In this document: one piece after another, positions 13,662 to 26,700 of the stretch | Layout of the letters: every line of letters starts with the position of its first letter | How positions within the stretch are numbered: the first letter of the stretch is position 1 | DNA from: Anisakis pegreffii | Taxonomy: Eukaryota > Nematoda > Chromadorea > Rhabditida > Anisakidae | DNA: 64,000 nt | Reading direction: 5' to 3' | Assembly (NCBI GenBank): GCA_035041965.1 | Contig: JAPYMA010003011.1 | Coordinates: forward strand, 248,001 to 312,000 | Made by a program: the position numbers and the translations under genes | The notes under the pieces: generated by a model | Database searches by the model: none | Told to the model about the DNA's origin: nothing | What the model saw: only the letters and a program-made list of their open reading frames with translations

Positions 13662-14160
13662 GTCAGTGTGATTCTACTTTTTTCAAACGTCTGTAGTAAT
13701 CATTCATCTGATCATTTGTAAGCTAAGCCTTATAACCAAACCGAAATCCATCTCACAAATTGAAGAAATCATAAAGTCGATCATTTATCACGTTATCGGA
13801 ACTTATCGCTGGTCACTCTGTGATATTCATTCATTCAAAATTATTCAAAATAACGAGCGAAAGTTCATCAATGAAAATGCTCAATATCTTGTTTTGGTTG
13901 TATTTTGACTAACCCCTGTGAATGGTTTCGCATCCATCGTCAATGAACTAGCTTCGTTTGACATCGGACAACCTGGTATGTGGAGTCATCAATGTGATTC
14001 AACCTTTCCAAATGGCTTTTATAACCATTCATCTCTTCATTTGTAGGCGAGGACTTATGAGTAATATGTGACACTGAACCGGAATTCATTCTCCAAATGG
14101 AAGAAATCATAACGTCGACCACTTATCACGTTACCGTAACTTGCAGCTGTTCACTCTGAT
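13662..14160 (+). repeat. Diverged direct duplication, two units of about 160-175 bases
   Basis: Unit one (13662-13821) and unit two (13985-14160) share the order of words: a gtca..tgtgattc start, cattcatct..tcatttgta, gaagaaatcata, a gtcga.ca.ttatcacgtta block and an ending tcactctg. Mismatches and small indels are spread throughout, so the duplication is old. About 165 unrelated bases lie between the units, giving an offset near 325-335 bases. Confidence 0.7.
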
Positions 14161-14902
14161 CACATCTCAGAAACCGTATCGACATTGAAACATCAGTTCT
14201 CCTTATCCGCTTCCCATGAAGATGTCAGTAGAACCAAAACGTGATCCGAGCTAAGCGCAAGTCTAATCAGAAAAGAATTACCAAACGGCGTAATCTCTTT
14301 GCGAGAGATCTTTTCGGTCATTATTTTATTATCTTTTTATCCAGTTGTCCATCAAAGGTTCAGCGTTAGGTCATTTGGGCTGTTCAAGTAGCGCTCATTA
14401 AAAAAATATATACTCAGATGACTCAACAGTTGTATTTTGCAGCTTCAGTAATATTCGTATGAGTATTTCGTGTTTTTGTGATAGTTTATGGCACTTTCGT
14501 TGGCCATCAAATGCTGAGCCCTTGTGGCTGGTAAAAGTCACGGATATTTTTGGGGCGATGTAATCGACACAGATCCTTTCTGAATAGAATTTTACACATT
14601 CTGAATTTATTCGACATATACCCTATCGGTTTTCAACCAGAATTGCTCGAAAACATATTCATCCATTTGAATGATAAAGTAAAGCACTGTAACCAAGTCG
14701 AATATCATTATCAAAATATAAAATCTAAATCCAAAGAATTTAAGATGTAACCCAAACAAAATGCTTAATATCTTCAATTTAAATCTCAGAGGCAAAAGAT
14801 TCCCACAAACAAATCCTGAGCAACAATAAAATGTTGTGAGAAAATATATTGCAGGACGGAAGTGAAGCACGGATACTTAAGGACATAAGTGCGAAAGAAC
14901 GG

Positions 14903-14924
14903 GGTCGGTCGGTCAGTCAGTCAG
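14903..14924 (+). repeat. GGTC/AGTC tetranucleotide microsatellite
   Basis: The stretch reads as consecutive GGTC then AGTC units. Further loosely related gtcagtc words follow a few bases later. Confidence 0.8.
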
Positions 14925-15953
14925 TTCAATAAGTCAGTCCAAACATATCAGAGCTCACGTGCATAATGTTCAATCAGTATATCAGTTCCTGTTGAAGTCG
15001 TCAAGTGATTAGTTTATCATCAGTGATTTAGAAATATATTAATTGTATTAATTGACTATATTCTGCGAAGACTACATTATTGTGAGGGCCTCCGTAGGTC
15101 CTTCATCCATTGTTGCTGATCATATTGTAATTAGTTGAAAAGACATACTATTGTAATTATTATATTGTTAAACTATATTCACGCTTCCATTTATATTTGA
15201 CAATAAACTCTATATTAAACTCTTAGTCGCATATCCACCGACACATTATTTTTACTGCACTAATGTGGTGAGTGAAGTGAGCGTTTTGTGAAGCATTTAG
15301 TTCTCATCAAACACCAAAAGCCAATATTAACATGATATGATCAAGATGCATTCAGTATTGGGATTGATTCCAAAGAAAAAGATCTGAGGATGTTGTTCAG
15401 CCATCTCCGATATGTTTCTCTTCTTACAACACGCATAATTGATTGCAGTTTATGTAGCAGTCATCTTGGCTGAATTCTCAATCGCAGTTGAAATTATTTC
15501 GCATCAATATTGTCTCGAAGGAAAAGCGGAACTTTGAACTGAATTAATTTATGGCAGATAAGTACACTGACCGAAGCAATAAGAACTGAAAAGGTGGAAT
15601 GTTTCTACGCAAATTCTCAGTCTCAGGTAACTTCATGGAATCAAAGGTAGATAATTTTGGTCACTTCGAATCTGATACCATAGAGAAAATGGTTTTGCGG
15701 AGTGCTGCATCAGCATTAATCGATCGCTAGACATCACTCATTCACTTTCTGCATTTACCTCGTCGATGTAACATCGTTCATTTCACTCCTTTTATCCAGC
15801 AAGCATGTTATTAGAGTGTGATACATGCGATTCCGAAGCTACACCGATCGATGCTTCATTGAAATAAACTTCACCTTGCTCTTTGCTTGAAGTATATATG
15901 CGTTACCATTATTTTTCATATCATTTAGCATATTCATTTTTTGTTACTGTGAA

Positions 15954-16265
15954 ATGACAAGTCTGTTACCAAATGACAGATGTAAAAGTGAGTCTCATCA
16001 AATACGACTAAAACATCATATTTTTGCGATAAACAAAGATCAACAATCCAGTCTCAGTGGCAATTCCGATGAAGAACTTCCGCTCGACGTTTCCATTCAA
16101 CAAATCTTCAATGTCAAATGTTATCTTCAAATGTTATCGCTTAGAGTGAACAATAACAAGTTTATAAGAATGACTGAACGGAAAGCCATTCAAACCAAAA
16201 CCGTTCATTCATACATTGAGATGGATGCTGAATCGGTTAGAGACGTCGCACTTTATGCAAATTAA
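15954..16265 (+). CDS. Hypothetical 103-codon ORF, doubtful
   Basis: An ATG-to-stop frame with polar, basic composition and no recognised domain, signal peptide or membrane segment. It contains a short internal repetition (tgtcaaatgttatcttcaaatgttatcg). No flanking exon with matching phase was found. In AT-rich DNA a frame of this length can arise by chance, so it is recorded only as a candidate. Confidence 0.15.
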   Translation: MTSLLPNDRCKSESHQIRLKHHIFAINKDQQSSLSGNSDEELPLDVSIQQIFNVKCYLQMLSLRVNNNKFIRMTERKAIQTKTVHSYIEMDAESVRDVALYAN

Positions 16266-17162
16266 CTATCTGCTGGTGACTGTCGTAAGAGAAACGCAAA
16301 ATGGTGGAAGTCATTTTCTAGAAATCGAACTGTTTACTTCTCGTATGAACGCAGTTTCAGTGGGTGTGGTGTGTATGGAGTGAATGGTAAATCAGTTTAG
16401 AAAATCTTTTAAGATTAACATCATTTGATGGCACGACATTTGAACAGATTAGTTGTAATTGCATTTTGAAGTAGTCATTCAACGACGAACACTTATGTAT
16501 TGCTAATGGAAATGCGTGAATTTGATTTTAAGTTTTTTTGCTGCTCATTCAATGCCAATCAAGTTCGAACATCGAATTATCCATCAGTAAGTGTCACTTG
16601 TGTAAGCGATTTCCGTTCTGCTCACATTTTCTTTGCTGAAAACATCCAAGCACTACGGTTCTCTTCACTAGTGAAGTAATCATTCAGTTGGATATCTATC
16701 GTCTGATATCTGAGAAAAGAATAAATATCGTTGAGTATATTCCATAAATGACAGACAATTTTTTGCCAAATTTCTCTGCCTTTCTTCGCTCATAAAAGCA
16801 GAAGAATGCCATCAACACGCAAGCCAGTGCGAAGGATATCAGTGTGCACTAATAATCTTTCGTTTTGGAACGAAAGTCCCTATGGAAATATTGCTGATGT
16901 TTTATCGAACAAACTCTCGAGCGAAATTCCATGCAATTGATTTATTGTGATGTGTGAATGAACTGAGTTATCGCTGATTGTTTGTTTCCATTTCATTCGT
17001 GTCATTCATTAATCGACTGCGATGCCAGTCTATCCGCACATATTGCGAAGGATCTGTTGAGTTCTTCGTACTGCTACGACAAAGAAACAGATTTGTGCTC
17101 ACGCACGCCGACTGTTTTCTAAATGCACTTCATTACAATAATAGCGATAAATTGACTAATCG

Positions 17163-17198
17163 AACTGTCGTTATTGACAAAACTGTCGTTATTGACAA
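17163..17198 (+). repeat. Perfect 18-base tandem duplication
   Basis: The 18-mer aactgtcgttattgacaa occurs twice head to tail. It lies within a 145-codon open frame (16978-17415) and keeps that frame open, giving a duplicated TVVID peptide, but the frame itself has no recognisable family. Confidence 0.85.
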
Positions 17199-18510
17199 CG
17201 ACGAAGCAGTCAGGTTTTGTTTTATTCATCTTTCGCTTCCTGTACTTCCCTCCTTGGAGAGAGCAGCATGCTATGACCAGAGCAATTTAAATCCGCTCAT
17301 TATTATTGGTGGATTTATCAGTGAGCTTTTTTGTGCTTTTCTCTTCTTCTTGAGAAATTTACCAGGAATGAAGCATATTTGTGCCATCGCTTTGGTACAG
17401 GACGTTTTGACATGAAGATGCTTTTACCGAATCGATGCTTTTGTAAGTCATCCCGGTCATATTGCTCTGAACAACAAGTAAATTGCTAATCAAATATGCA
17501 TTCAATTCTGGGATTGACTAAGAACACTTTGAAAAGTGATTGAAAAAGGACAAGTAGCATTTAAAGAAATAGGTGAACGCTGACAAAACAATTGATCAAA
17601 ATGAGCAAAATAAATGCTGAACGTCTTGCATGTTATGTCATTAAACAAGACACTACTACAAAATAAAATCCTTCATGGTGAAAGATTAAGAATGTGGAAA
17701 ATGAGAAGAAAAACGATTGAATTACAGAACGTTCATCCGCTTTTATCAAAAGTGACATAAACAAGCTCGGAAATACGGTTTGTATTGGTTGATTTTCATA
17801 CTAGCCACTCCTCCCCAACATCAGTCTTCAATAATAATTCCTAGGCAGCTATCTTAAGCAACGTGATATTTCAATTTATAACTTTGTCGAAACGTTCAGC
17901 AACTAAACAACTTTGAAACCGACAGCTTGACTCAATAACGTCCCATATTCATACGAGTCTTGTCTTCATAGATTTTCCGTGGATTTTTTTCACGATTTTT
18001 TGTGGCATCCTTTTCACTCAACCTCATTTCGCACACTCCTGCTCAAAGGTGCATTACCTGGACGGATTCAAAGACGCATGATACTGAACGATGAATAACC
18101 TATGCATCAAGTTAACACTTAGTAGACTTATTAGTTATAAGAAATTTCTCGGGTGGTATTTTCATTCGTTCAAATCATAGATCAGGATATCAAGTCGAAC
18201 TGTCGTTTTGTGTTGCTTGTTGAATTGCATCCACTGACCTTTGCAATTAGAACAAGGCAGAATGAAATGACACGAAGCTTGCGTCATTTATGTTGATACG
18301 GCGTAACTTTTGCTTTCTGGAAATAAACTGTTGGTATTATGAGAGCGAGTAGTTCAAGTTTGTTTTTAAGCGTTCTTTTAATGTCATTTCAATCTGTCTG
18401 GTTCCGTTTCGTCGATGCTTTTGAACGCATCGCATTAACTGTGAAGGTTGTGCGATGTCTGATGTCAGCATTCATCTGCTCACATAGTTGTAGTCCTACA
18501 TAAATTTTGA

Positions 18511-18828
18511 ATGTTGGATGCCTTGTTTGACTTGCAGGTCGTCAACGTAACTGTGATTTTGGTTTTGAGAATGACGAGTGGTAAATGGGAGGCAGTTACG
18601 AGTGAAATGGAAGAAATTTGTAGGTCCAAAGCTCATAATTTGTGCAAGAAAGCAGACGAATGGGCCAAGCTGACAGCAGTACAAATGTACTCTGAGAAAG
18701 TGTACTTCACACACATACAATTGAGTAAAGGGAATTTTTTGAACGTATCAGCTGTCGAATCGTTGATCATATCGACTATTGTACTTTTTACAATTTCGTA
18801 TTGTTGTTCCATTGTCAACCTCTCATGA
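18511..18828 (+). CDS. Hypothetical small protein with C-terminal membrane segment
   Basis: The frame has a polar, charged middle section rich in K, E and A (for example KAHNLCKKADEWAKL) and ends with a hydrophobic stretch (SLIISTIVLFTISYCC) five residues from the stop, which would give a tail-anchored topology. An internal ctttgacttgcag resembles a splice acceptor, so translation might really start at the ATG near 18571. I recognise no family and see no partner exons. It may be a chance frame. Confidence 0.28.
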   Translation: MLDALFDLQVVNVTVILVLRMTSGKWEAVTSEMEEICRSKAHNLCKKADEWAKLTAVQMYSEKVYFTHIQLSKGNFLNVSAVESLIISTIVLFTISYCCSIVNLS

Positions 18829-20400
18829 GTCCCTATAAATGCACTTTCCAATTAGTGAAAGATCTAACAAAAATAGGTTTTCATAAAAATGGATAGTTCC
18901 GTGTGAATAGCAACTAATTACTCATTAGATTTTCTATTGGGCAAAGCTTTTGTGCTTATATAATTTCAGTTTTAGTTCGATGAAGCAACTGGAAATCGTT
19001 ACGGATGTAACGGCTTATCATCAACCATGAACCTGATCGAGAATTTGCTCTGAACATTCATTCAAGAATTGATTTAAAAAATAGAAAATTCCTGCGAAAT
19101 TCTTTCCAAAAACAAATGATGCGTTAAGTTAACAACACTGAAAAAGAAGCTTCGTTATTCTTTATTTCAATCAAAGAAATCAACGTGGAGAACGCTCTAT
19201 GAATGAATACAATGGCTGTTTGAAGCAGCAAAAGCAATTTACGAATGCGAAACTGAGCTGAAGAGGTGACACTTCATCTCAGTTTTAACGGAGAACTGCG
19301 TTATTCGTTAATTCCATCCATTGTCAATTATTAGGTTCGAATCAAACTCTCATAGACGGTGTCAGATTTTAACGTTCGAAGATAAATTTGGCTGAACGTT
19401 CCAAGCAATCTATATTCCCACCAATGAGGAGAAGCACGAATCAAAAAGTCAAATAAACACTGATTGAATCGCTTGACTATTTGCTGAATTCTTTTAACGC
19501 AACCCCACCCACCCACCTAACGTTTATTCATTCTGCTTTCTCGTTTAACATCATTTGGCTTGTCCTTCTCAGCTCATTCATCGAACATCCATCTCTTGCT
19601 TCAATAATCATCCTCCTATATAACGTTATTTTCTCAAGCATTCACGTTAAGACCCAACCAAGTTCGGGGCGAATGGCATAGATTTATTGATGACCTAAAA
19701 TATTCTGTTCAGAAATCGATCACCGTTGTTTCACAAATGTATGTACTGCGCGAAAAGTAAACAGTTTTCGTGCAAACAGTTTTCACCTTATTCATGTCCC
19801 ATTGTTAACTCTTAACGTAAAAATACCATCGAAGCTGATCGTTTACAGAAATGTAAAAATTACATCACTGAAGGAGATTTTGCATTAGGATTGAAAAGTC
19901 AACTGTTTTCAACAGATCACTGGTCGAAAAACTTCTCTTGATCCCCTTAAACCATTCGAAGAACTGTTCGGAGGGTTGAGTTACAGGAGTGATTCCTATC
20001 CCTCCCAAGCAGTACTATATGCGAAGATGGAAGAATTCCGTTTTTGACTAAGATCGTTTTCAGAATGGGGAATATTTATGTCACAGGTGATTCTCGGTAT
20101 GGACGTGGACGTAACGAGAACATTAATTTCGGTCATCATTCTGGCCTTCAGCTATGCAAACTTTCGCATAGTTTGAGGAGATATGATCTGAACGCGGAAA
20201 CGTATGTACTGCGCGAAAAGTATGGACAATCAAACCAGCAGTCACGCTTCTAGATCCCTTAGGAGACACTTAACGGATTGGTTGCCCTATTGGGAAATAA
20301 CTCTTAGTTTTGCTTCACTACGAATAACCAATATCGTTTTACCATCGAACCTAATTTATTGTTCAGAATCCCAATTGTCTCTATTATTGACAGCAGAGAT

Positions 20401-20510
20401 CGTTCTTGTTATTGCATATTATTATGATTATTATTAACATTATTATTGTTATAACTATCACTATTATCATTGCGGTCATTATTGTTTGTGTTATTATTAC
20501 GACAGCCAAA
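20401..20510. repeat. (TTA/ATT)n-rich simple sequence
   Basis: Interrupted tta/att trinucleotide runs with scattered substitutions lie just upstream of the TRPC start region. Confidence 0.6.
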
Positions 20511-20697
20511 AATCAGGGCAATCTTCATCATTGATTCCCGCTCTCATATTTTGCTCATTTCTGGATATTTGACGATGCAATGCCGCGAAATTCACATACG
20601 ACGTTTAATGAACTTTCAAATTTTCGTGTGTTCATCAAATTGTTTGTCGCAGATCCATTCCAGTGTCAGCATGTTTCAATTCCCGTTCAAGAAATTA

Positions 20698-20703
20698 TTT
20701 CAG
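20698..20703 (+). promoter_or_regulatory. Likely spliced-leader acceptor for the TRPC gene
   Basis: A TTTCAG acceptor lies 30 bases before the first in-frame ATG (20734), and no coding exon was recognised upstream. This fits trans-splicing of a leader; a 5' UTR intron is the alternative. Confidence 0.45.
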
Positions 20704-20733
20704 ATAGCAGAGTTGTTAACTGAAAGAAACAGG

Positions 20734-23700
20734 ATGTTAGCGATTCCAAATAACATGGCACGAAGACCGTCTCGACAGCAAGCATCACCTAGAACACGAT
20801 CACGGAATTATACTCTTGCGAATGCTCCCTCACCAGTGATTAAAATTCGAACACACGATATGCTGAATCCTCAAGAAAGACGTTTTTTGGAGGCTGCTGA
20901 AATGGGCGATCGACCCACACTAGCATCGTGTCTTGAACAGGTTTGTAAAATTTTCTTTCCAATTTTCTTTCCAATTGTCTGGTTTGAACCATTGTGTGTT
21001 GAACAAGCATCAAAAGCAAACACTGAAGTGTATATTATCGGTCTGCATTAAATGAAAATCGAACGGTTGATGTAGTGCGAAATGAAAGTGACCATCTGTT
21101 TATCCCGCATCATTAATGCATTATATGACTTTGAGTGGGTTATCTCGACTGAAATAGCGAGCATACATCAGCAATTAATCAACAAAATGCATAACTACGT
21201 GTTCAGTTGCTCACATGAAACATTATCCTCGACTTTGGGTTATTATAGCGTTAACGAATTTGCTCGCCCCACAATAGCGGTCAAATTACATCTCTAATAG
21301 AGCATTTCGCAACGGTCGGATTGACCACATTCTTGGAATTAGCTTTGTTCAATAAACAAGAGAATTACTGTTCATTGTTCCGCTCGAAAAATTATAGAGA
21401 ATCTTTCGCTTCTGATTAAGTCAGATTAGTGATGCGACCAAACTGGATTAGTCGCATGGGAAGAGTTCATTAGTGCTATGCGAGTGCAAATCATTTAAGC
21501 AGTGATGTCGTGATAAACAATCAGCAACATATACTTTCGAAACATTTGCAAAAGTTAAAAATCATGCTATCGTTACAAATCTCTAAACAATTCAAACAGT
21601 TAATAACAATCCATGGAGTTAAATGGCGTAATCAATAAAAATTGGAGACGGTGATTCAGTGATGTATGTGAAGATTTCAATCTCTAAACGTATCAAAATA
21701 CTTGTTAACAGAAGAACATTCTACCGCTGAACGTGAATGCCGTAGATTGCATGGGACGAACGGCCATCGAGATCGCTGTTGACAATGAGAATAATGAAAT
21801 TGTCGAGCTTTTATTGCAACAGCCGAATATTCGCATCGGTAATGCCCTACTCTGTGCCATTCGAGAAGGTTTCTTCCCTTGCAAATCTATTTCTTCGTAT
21901 CCATTCAGTTTTCAATATGTCTTGTCAGCTAGCATCTGTGCTTTGGTGATTATCCCTCCATTGTGACCGTATATTTCCTTAACGAATTCCGAATTATCTT
22001 GAAAAACGTTTGTTATTATGTACCGCTCCGTTAAAGAAATTCGGAAAACTAAAGTTAAGAAAGCGAAAGTTGAGCAATTCTCACAAAGTTGAAAATTTAC
22101 CATTCAGCGACGAACTACGAAATTAATCGTAGTTTCTTCTCATCTGAGGTTGCGACACGGCAAACTACAGAGCTTCAACGAGATACCTCTCTTAAGGCCC
22201 TCATTATTTTGTCAAAAAAACGTTTTCAGAACAAGTTTTTGAGACAAGTAGTGACTTAAAGTTACTCAATGCGATGATTAAATAAGCAGCGCTAAATATG
22301 CATCGTGATTTCCTCATTTAATCACTATTTCGTAAATTTTGTGTGAAAGTTGGTCCTGTTCTGGCGATAATGAAACACTCTCATTTGATCATCATAAACT
22401 CCCTTCATCTGATATGAAATGATATGATGAACTCGTAGATTGTAAAACTTTAGGTGTCTATAGAACTGTAGAAATGCTCATCAATCATCCCAGTATAACG
22501 AAAGACATGCTCGGAGAAGGCTGGGCACAGTATATTGAGACCACAGAAGCAGCATCAAACGAGTATTCTAGGTTTGTTTCTTGTGAATTGAGCACTATCA
22601 TTCAATAATATGGAATTTAGAATTTCGAGTTCTCTTTGCACATTTCCAGCGCATTTTCATGCTCTTAGTTGGTTTATTATTACTTAACATGCACGTTAGG
22701 GCGATAAATTTTTGGGTGCAACAAAGCATTTTCCAACAAAAAAGCATTTTCCCAGCATTCTGCAAAGTGCACTTCCCAACATAGAGAAAGAGTGTCTTTG
22801 ATCTGAAAACAATTTGTGTGAAATTTTCCTCAAAGCATTGCTTTGAAAAGACGTAGGTCAAGATATATTTCAACATAGGCACAGTAATGCATTAATGTAG
22901 AAGTCAGGGAAAATTTCTTGGTCACACCCTCCCTAATCGTACATTATCAATTGAAAATAATCTCTGGTAAAGTTATTGGGTTAAACGGTCGCACCATCCA
23001 TATTGTGCCTTGGGCCTTTCAAGCAAAACAACATTCTAGCCCACCAACACTTTTTTGGGAAGGATTTTTTTGGGAATGAAATTTCGCAGATTCTTTCCAC
23101 AGTGGGGGGGCATTTTGCGGATGGATGGAACTCTGCAAATTCCGAAACCCGGAAGTCGCACCTCAAATGAAAAACAAGCTGACTGAACTTAATATTTTGA
23201 GGCGAAATCCTAATTGGGCCATTTTCAGACGAAATATCATAGTTGTTTGGGCACATTTCGCGATACTCGGAAAAATTTTTTCCTATAAGTCAATATTTCT
23301 CAAATATCCTCAGTTGTCAGTCAGTTTCAAAATATGTTAAAAACTGCATCCGTTTTTCGCTACTCCTTCATTTGATTTAAAGCATAAGTTCACCGCATTA
23401 TTGTGATCATTCTATTTCATTCACTCCTCTTTTGATTTCTGATCACTGCTGAAAGTTTACGTCAAGAACGCATTACGTTCAATAGCATGCATATTGTTGC
23501 TGATAGAGTATGAGCCAAATATAGTCTGTTTTTTCGTTCAGAAGTTCTTGACTGATTTCGCTTCGTGACAAAAATCAGTCTCAAATTATGTTTTATCAAG
23601 CGGTGAAGATTTTAGCGACATATCACCGGTGATTTTGGCTGCTCATTTGAATCAGTTCGAAATTCTTCAAATGCTGCTGAGTAAAGATGCAACAATTGAA

Positions 23701-26700
23701 AAACCTCATAAACATTGGTGTATATGTGCGGTTTGTGATCGTGAACGTAACAGTGATTCGCTGCATCATTCCCTCAAACGTATCAACACCTACATGGCAC
23801 TCGCTAGTCCTGCTTGGATGAGTTTAACAAGGTAAATAACGATAATGTGTTTAGAAATCACTTGAATGTTTCATCAAGTAAGCAAAGCTATAAAAGAATA
23901 AGAGAACAATTGAAGCATTCCTGAGCGTCAACAGTTGTTTTACTCTTGGCTCGAATTTCCTGTTAAGTCCTCATCAGCAATCATTTTATTGCTTCACTAC
24001 TCTCTGCGTTACGCCATTCCTCTAATTTTTGAAGCTTATCGAATTTCTCCTCAGTTCTCTCAGCCATAATATTCTGTGCAAGGGGCCTTCTCATAAACCG
24101 TTATTTGATGGAATATGTTGTCGACAACAAAGTATTCCTGATATTGATTTATTCATGCGTGACGATTCGAGCAGAACAGCAGTTAGAGCTTATTCAAAAT
24201 CTGACTTGTCATGAGGCATTTTTGGCCTTTACGATGAAACTAAATCGTAGAATCAAATTTGTGTTTCGTTTCCAACCAAATCACGGTGCTAATAGATGGG
24301 TGCTGCAATCAACATGTTGTCGTCTATAATTTCATTCGCTTGCCTTACATTCAGAACTATTGACGCTCGTTGTTTTTATACACTATCCAACGGGAACGCA
24401 TTTCTTTCACTCACTTCAATGTTTTCTTCAGAACGACAAACTGTTATCGCCTCTGGAAAAACTGAACTTATCTACATCTCAATCCTTTTAAGATAACACA
24501 TATGAAACCAGACTGAACGTCAGCATTTAAATTCCCTTAAGAATTTTTTGATATATAAATTCTTGAAACTATCAATGTTATTGTTATTGATAAACAAAAA
24601 ATCCCCCATTCAACTGTAGAAGGTTTCGTTTTCAGTCCCGATCCAATTTTGAGCGCCTTCAAATTGAGCTGGGAGCTGCAGAAACTTGCAACGATCGAGC
24701 ATGAGTTTATGGATCGTTATGTACAGGTACGTACTGCTGATATAACATAACTCCACTCAACTCACAATTCGTTTAATAAAAGAATCTTCATCCAATTTGC
24801 CATTCAACTAACATCTGATAGATATCTCAAGCACATTTTCATTGACGCAAAGGAGATTCTGAATGCAGAACACGGAGTTTGTGGTTACCGTTTGTGAGAG
24901 TCTTAGGGCTATTTACATCCTAGATTGATGATTACTTGGTACTTACCAGTTAAAATAAATCGATTCAGCTTTCTGAGCAATGTACGCAATTTGCGTGCGA
25001 TTTATTGGAGCAGTGTCGTAGCACAGAAGAAGTGATTGCCGTTTTGAATAAAGAGCAATCATCAAGTGATGAAAACGTCAACGTTTGGGCTTCGAAACTG
25101 AGTCTATCAAGACTGAAACTCGCCATCAAATATGATCAAAAAAGGGTTGGTATGAATTTATTGCTTTTGATCTAATTGTACGAAAACACTCTTTCTTTCG
25201 CTTTCGGGCTTCCGGCTATGCCCAAACCGTGTGCTATTTGGCATAAGGAAATCACGAAGAAGGATTCAGGATAACTCAATGATCATTCTGAATCACGTTT
25301 TCTCTGAGAAATATGAGAATTAGATGAACCTGTTATAATAAACAGGAATAAACCTTTTTCCACTTCGACGTCCTGTTCAATGTGATTCTGAATAAAGTGC
25401 TGTGGATTTTCTCGATGAGATTTTCAGTTTGTTTCACATCCTCACTGTCAACAACTGCTGACTTCAATATGGTATGAAGGCTTTCCAGGAAGAAAACAAC
25501 GAGGGTCATGGTGGAATCACGTTATCTGTGTCTTCCTGATACTTCTTTGGCCTGTTCTGCCTCTCTGTTATATACTGGTTTGTCGTTTTCGTGGTCTTTT
25601 TTGCGTTCGCAACATATTGGAGACATCCAGCTGAGGAATCTGTCCACTGTGAAATACTCGAATGAGTTCTCCGAATTAGTTTCGAATGAGTAATTAGTGC
25701 TCATTTTGTTTAACGAGATAGGTAATCATCTAATTTCGGGATTACTACCTCTTGACACTCACTTTGAAAATAGTTCCATTTCATTCGACATCATTTGATT
25801 TGATTGCTTTTCTTATATTCGTCCAGCTAATCACAGAATTTTGTCGTTATTACATCCTGATTGGTTCGAGAAAATCTAACATTCATATTAAGGTGCCAAA
25901 AAGTCGCATTGGTCGAATTGTTCGTTCACCGTTCATGAAATTTTTGTACTATTCGATTTCGTTCGGATGCTTCTTGATTTTGTTAACGCTGGCAACATTT
26001 GAGTCGTACCGCTATGAGAAAGGAGACATAAAGGGTGGTGGTAAGACAAGAGCATCGGACAGAGGTCCACCTCCGACATTAATCGAAACATTGGTCCTCA
26101 TCTGGGTACTTGGTATGTTCTTCCGGAGTGTTTCCTTCACTAAAAGTGCTTTACTTATTGTCCTTATATTTTCATCAAATCGATCACAGCACGTAACATT
26201 GATCATCCAACGGAAAGATGTTAACCGGAGTGTTTTCATCATTGACCGTTTTTCGCATCAAGTACGCATATTAATAGCTTACAATTAACTCTTGTTTTCG
26301 TCCTCTCCAACAATTCTTCTTTCATCTGCTGCTGTTGGATTCAAATCCCATTGCGCTGTTCCCATAAATCAAAGTTTCGTAATTCACATAAACTCTCTCT
26401 CGAAACTGATAACTCTGTTGTCCCCAGGGCATGAAGACAAATCGAAAAATACCAGTGCAAGTCACTTCCTTGATGGATCAGTAGCACTTTTGCGGCAAAA
26501 AAAAAGGAGAACTCAAGAAGTTGGAAGGCGAATCAAAATTGAATACGCATTTTGTTTTTAATTTGATACAAAATCACTGTGGGAACTTCATTCTATGATA
26601 AATCCTACTCAAATGATTTTCTCAGTCTAATTCCGCAAAATTCTTTCCACCGAATGCACAACCCACAACATTCATAATCTAAGAATAGCATTTGAATTAG

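Larger units (their letters stand above)
10904..20697. other. Intergenic region between divergent AGMO and TRPC genes
   Basis: About 9.8 kb separate the 5' ends of the two divergently transcribed genes, so promoters of both should lie here, but I recognise no specific sites. Contents seen are a diverged direct duplication (13662-13821 and 13985-14160), a GGTC/AGTC tetranucleotide run (14903-14924), an 18-base tandem duplication (17163-17198), a pair of identical 21-mers (19739 and 20202), and small ORFs at 15954-16265, 16978-17415 and 18511-18828 that resemble no known family. Confidence 0.5.

Noticed and set aside
16978..17415. 145-codon open frame containing the 18-base tandem repeat
   Set aside because: No recognised domain, no partner exon, odd composition with several hydrophobic patches; the duplication merely preserves the frame. 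Not enough to call a gene.
20470..20733. 88-codon upstream extension of the TRPC first exon
   Set aside because: It precedes the TTTCAG acceptor at 20698-20703, overlaps simple ATT repeats and has no TRPC similarity; ATG at 20734 is preferred.
25684..26288. 178-codon frame taken as one uninterrupted protein
   Set aside because: Only 25827-26112 matches the TRPC membrane region; the flanks lie beyond good acceptor and donor sites and read as intron.
26325..26350. Sequence ggattcaaatccc resembling a tRNA T-arm
   Set aside because: No matching acceptor, D or anticodon arms upstream, and it lies in TRPC intron sequence.
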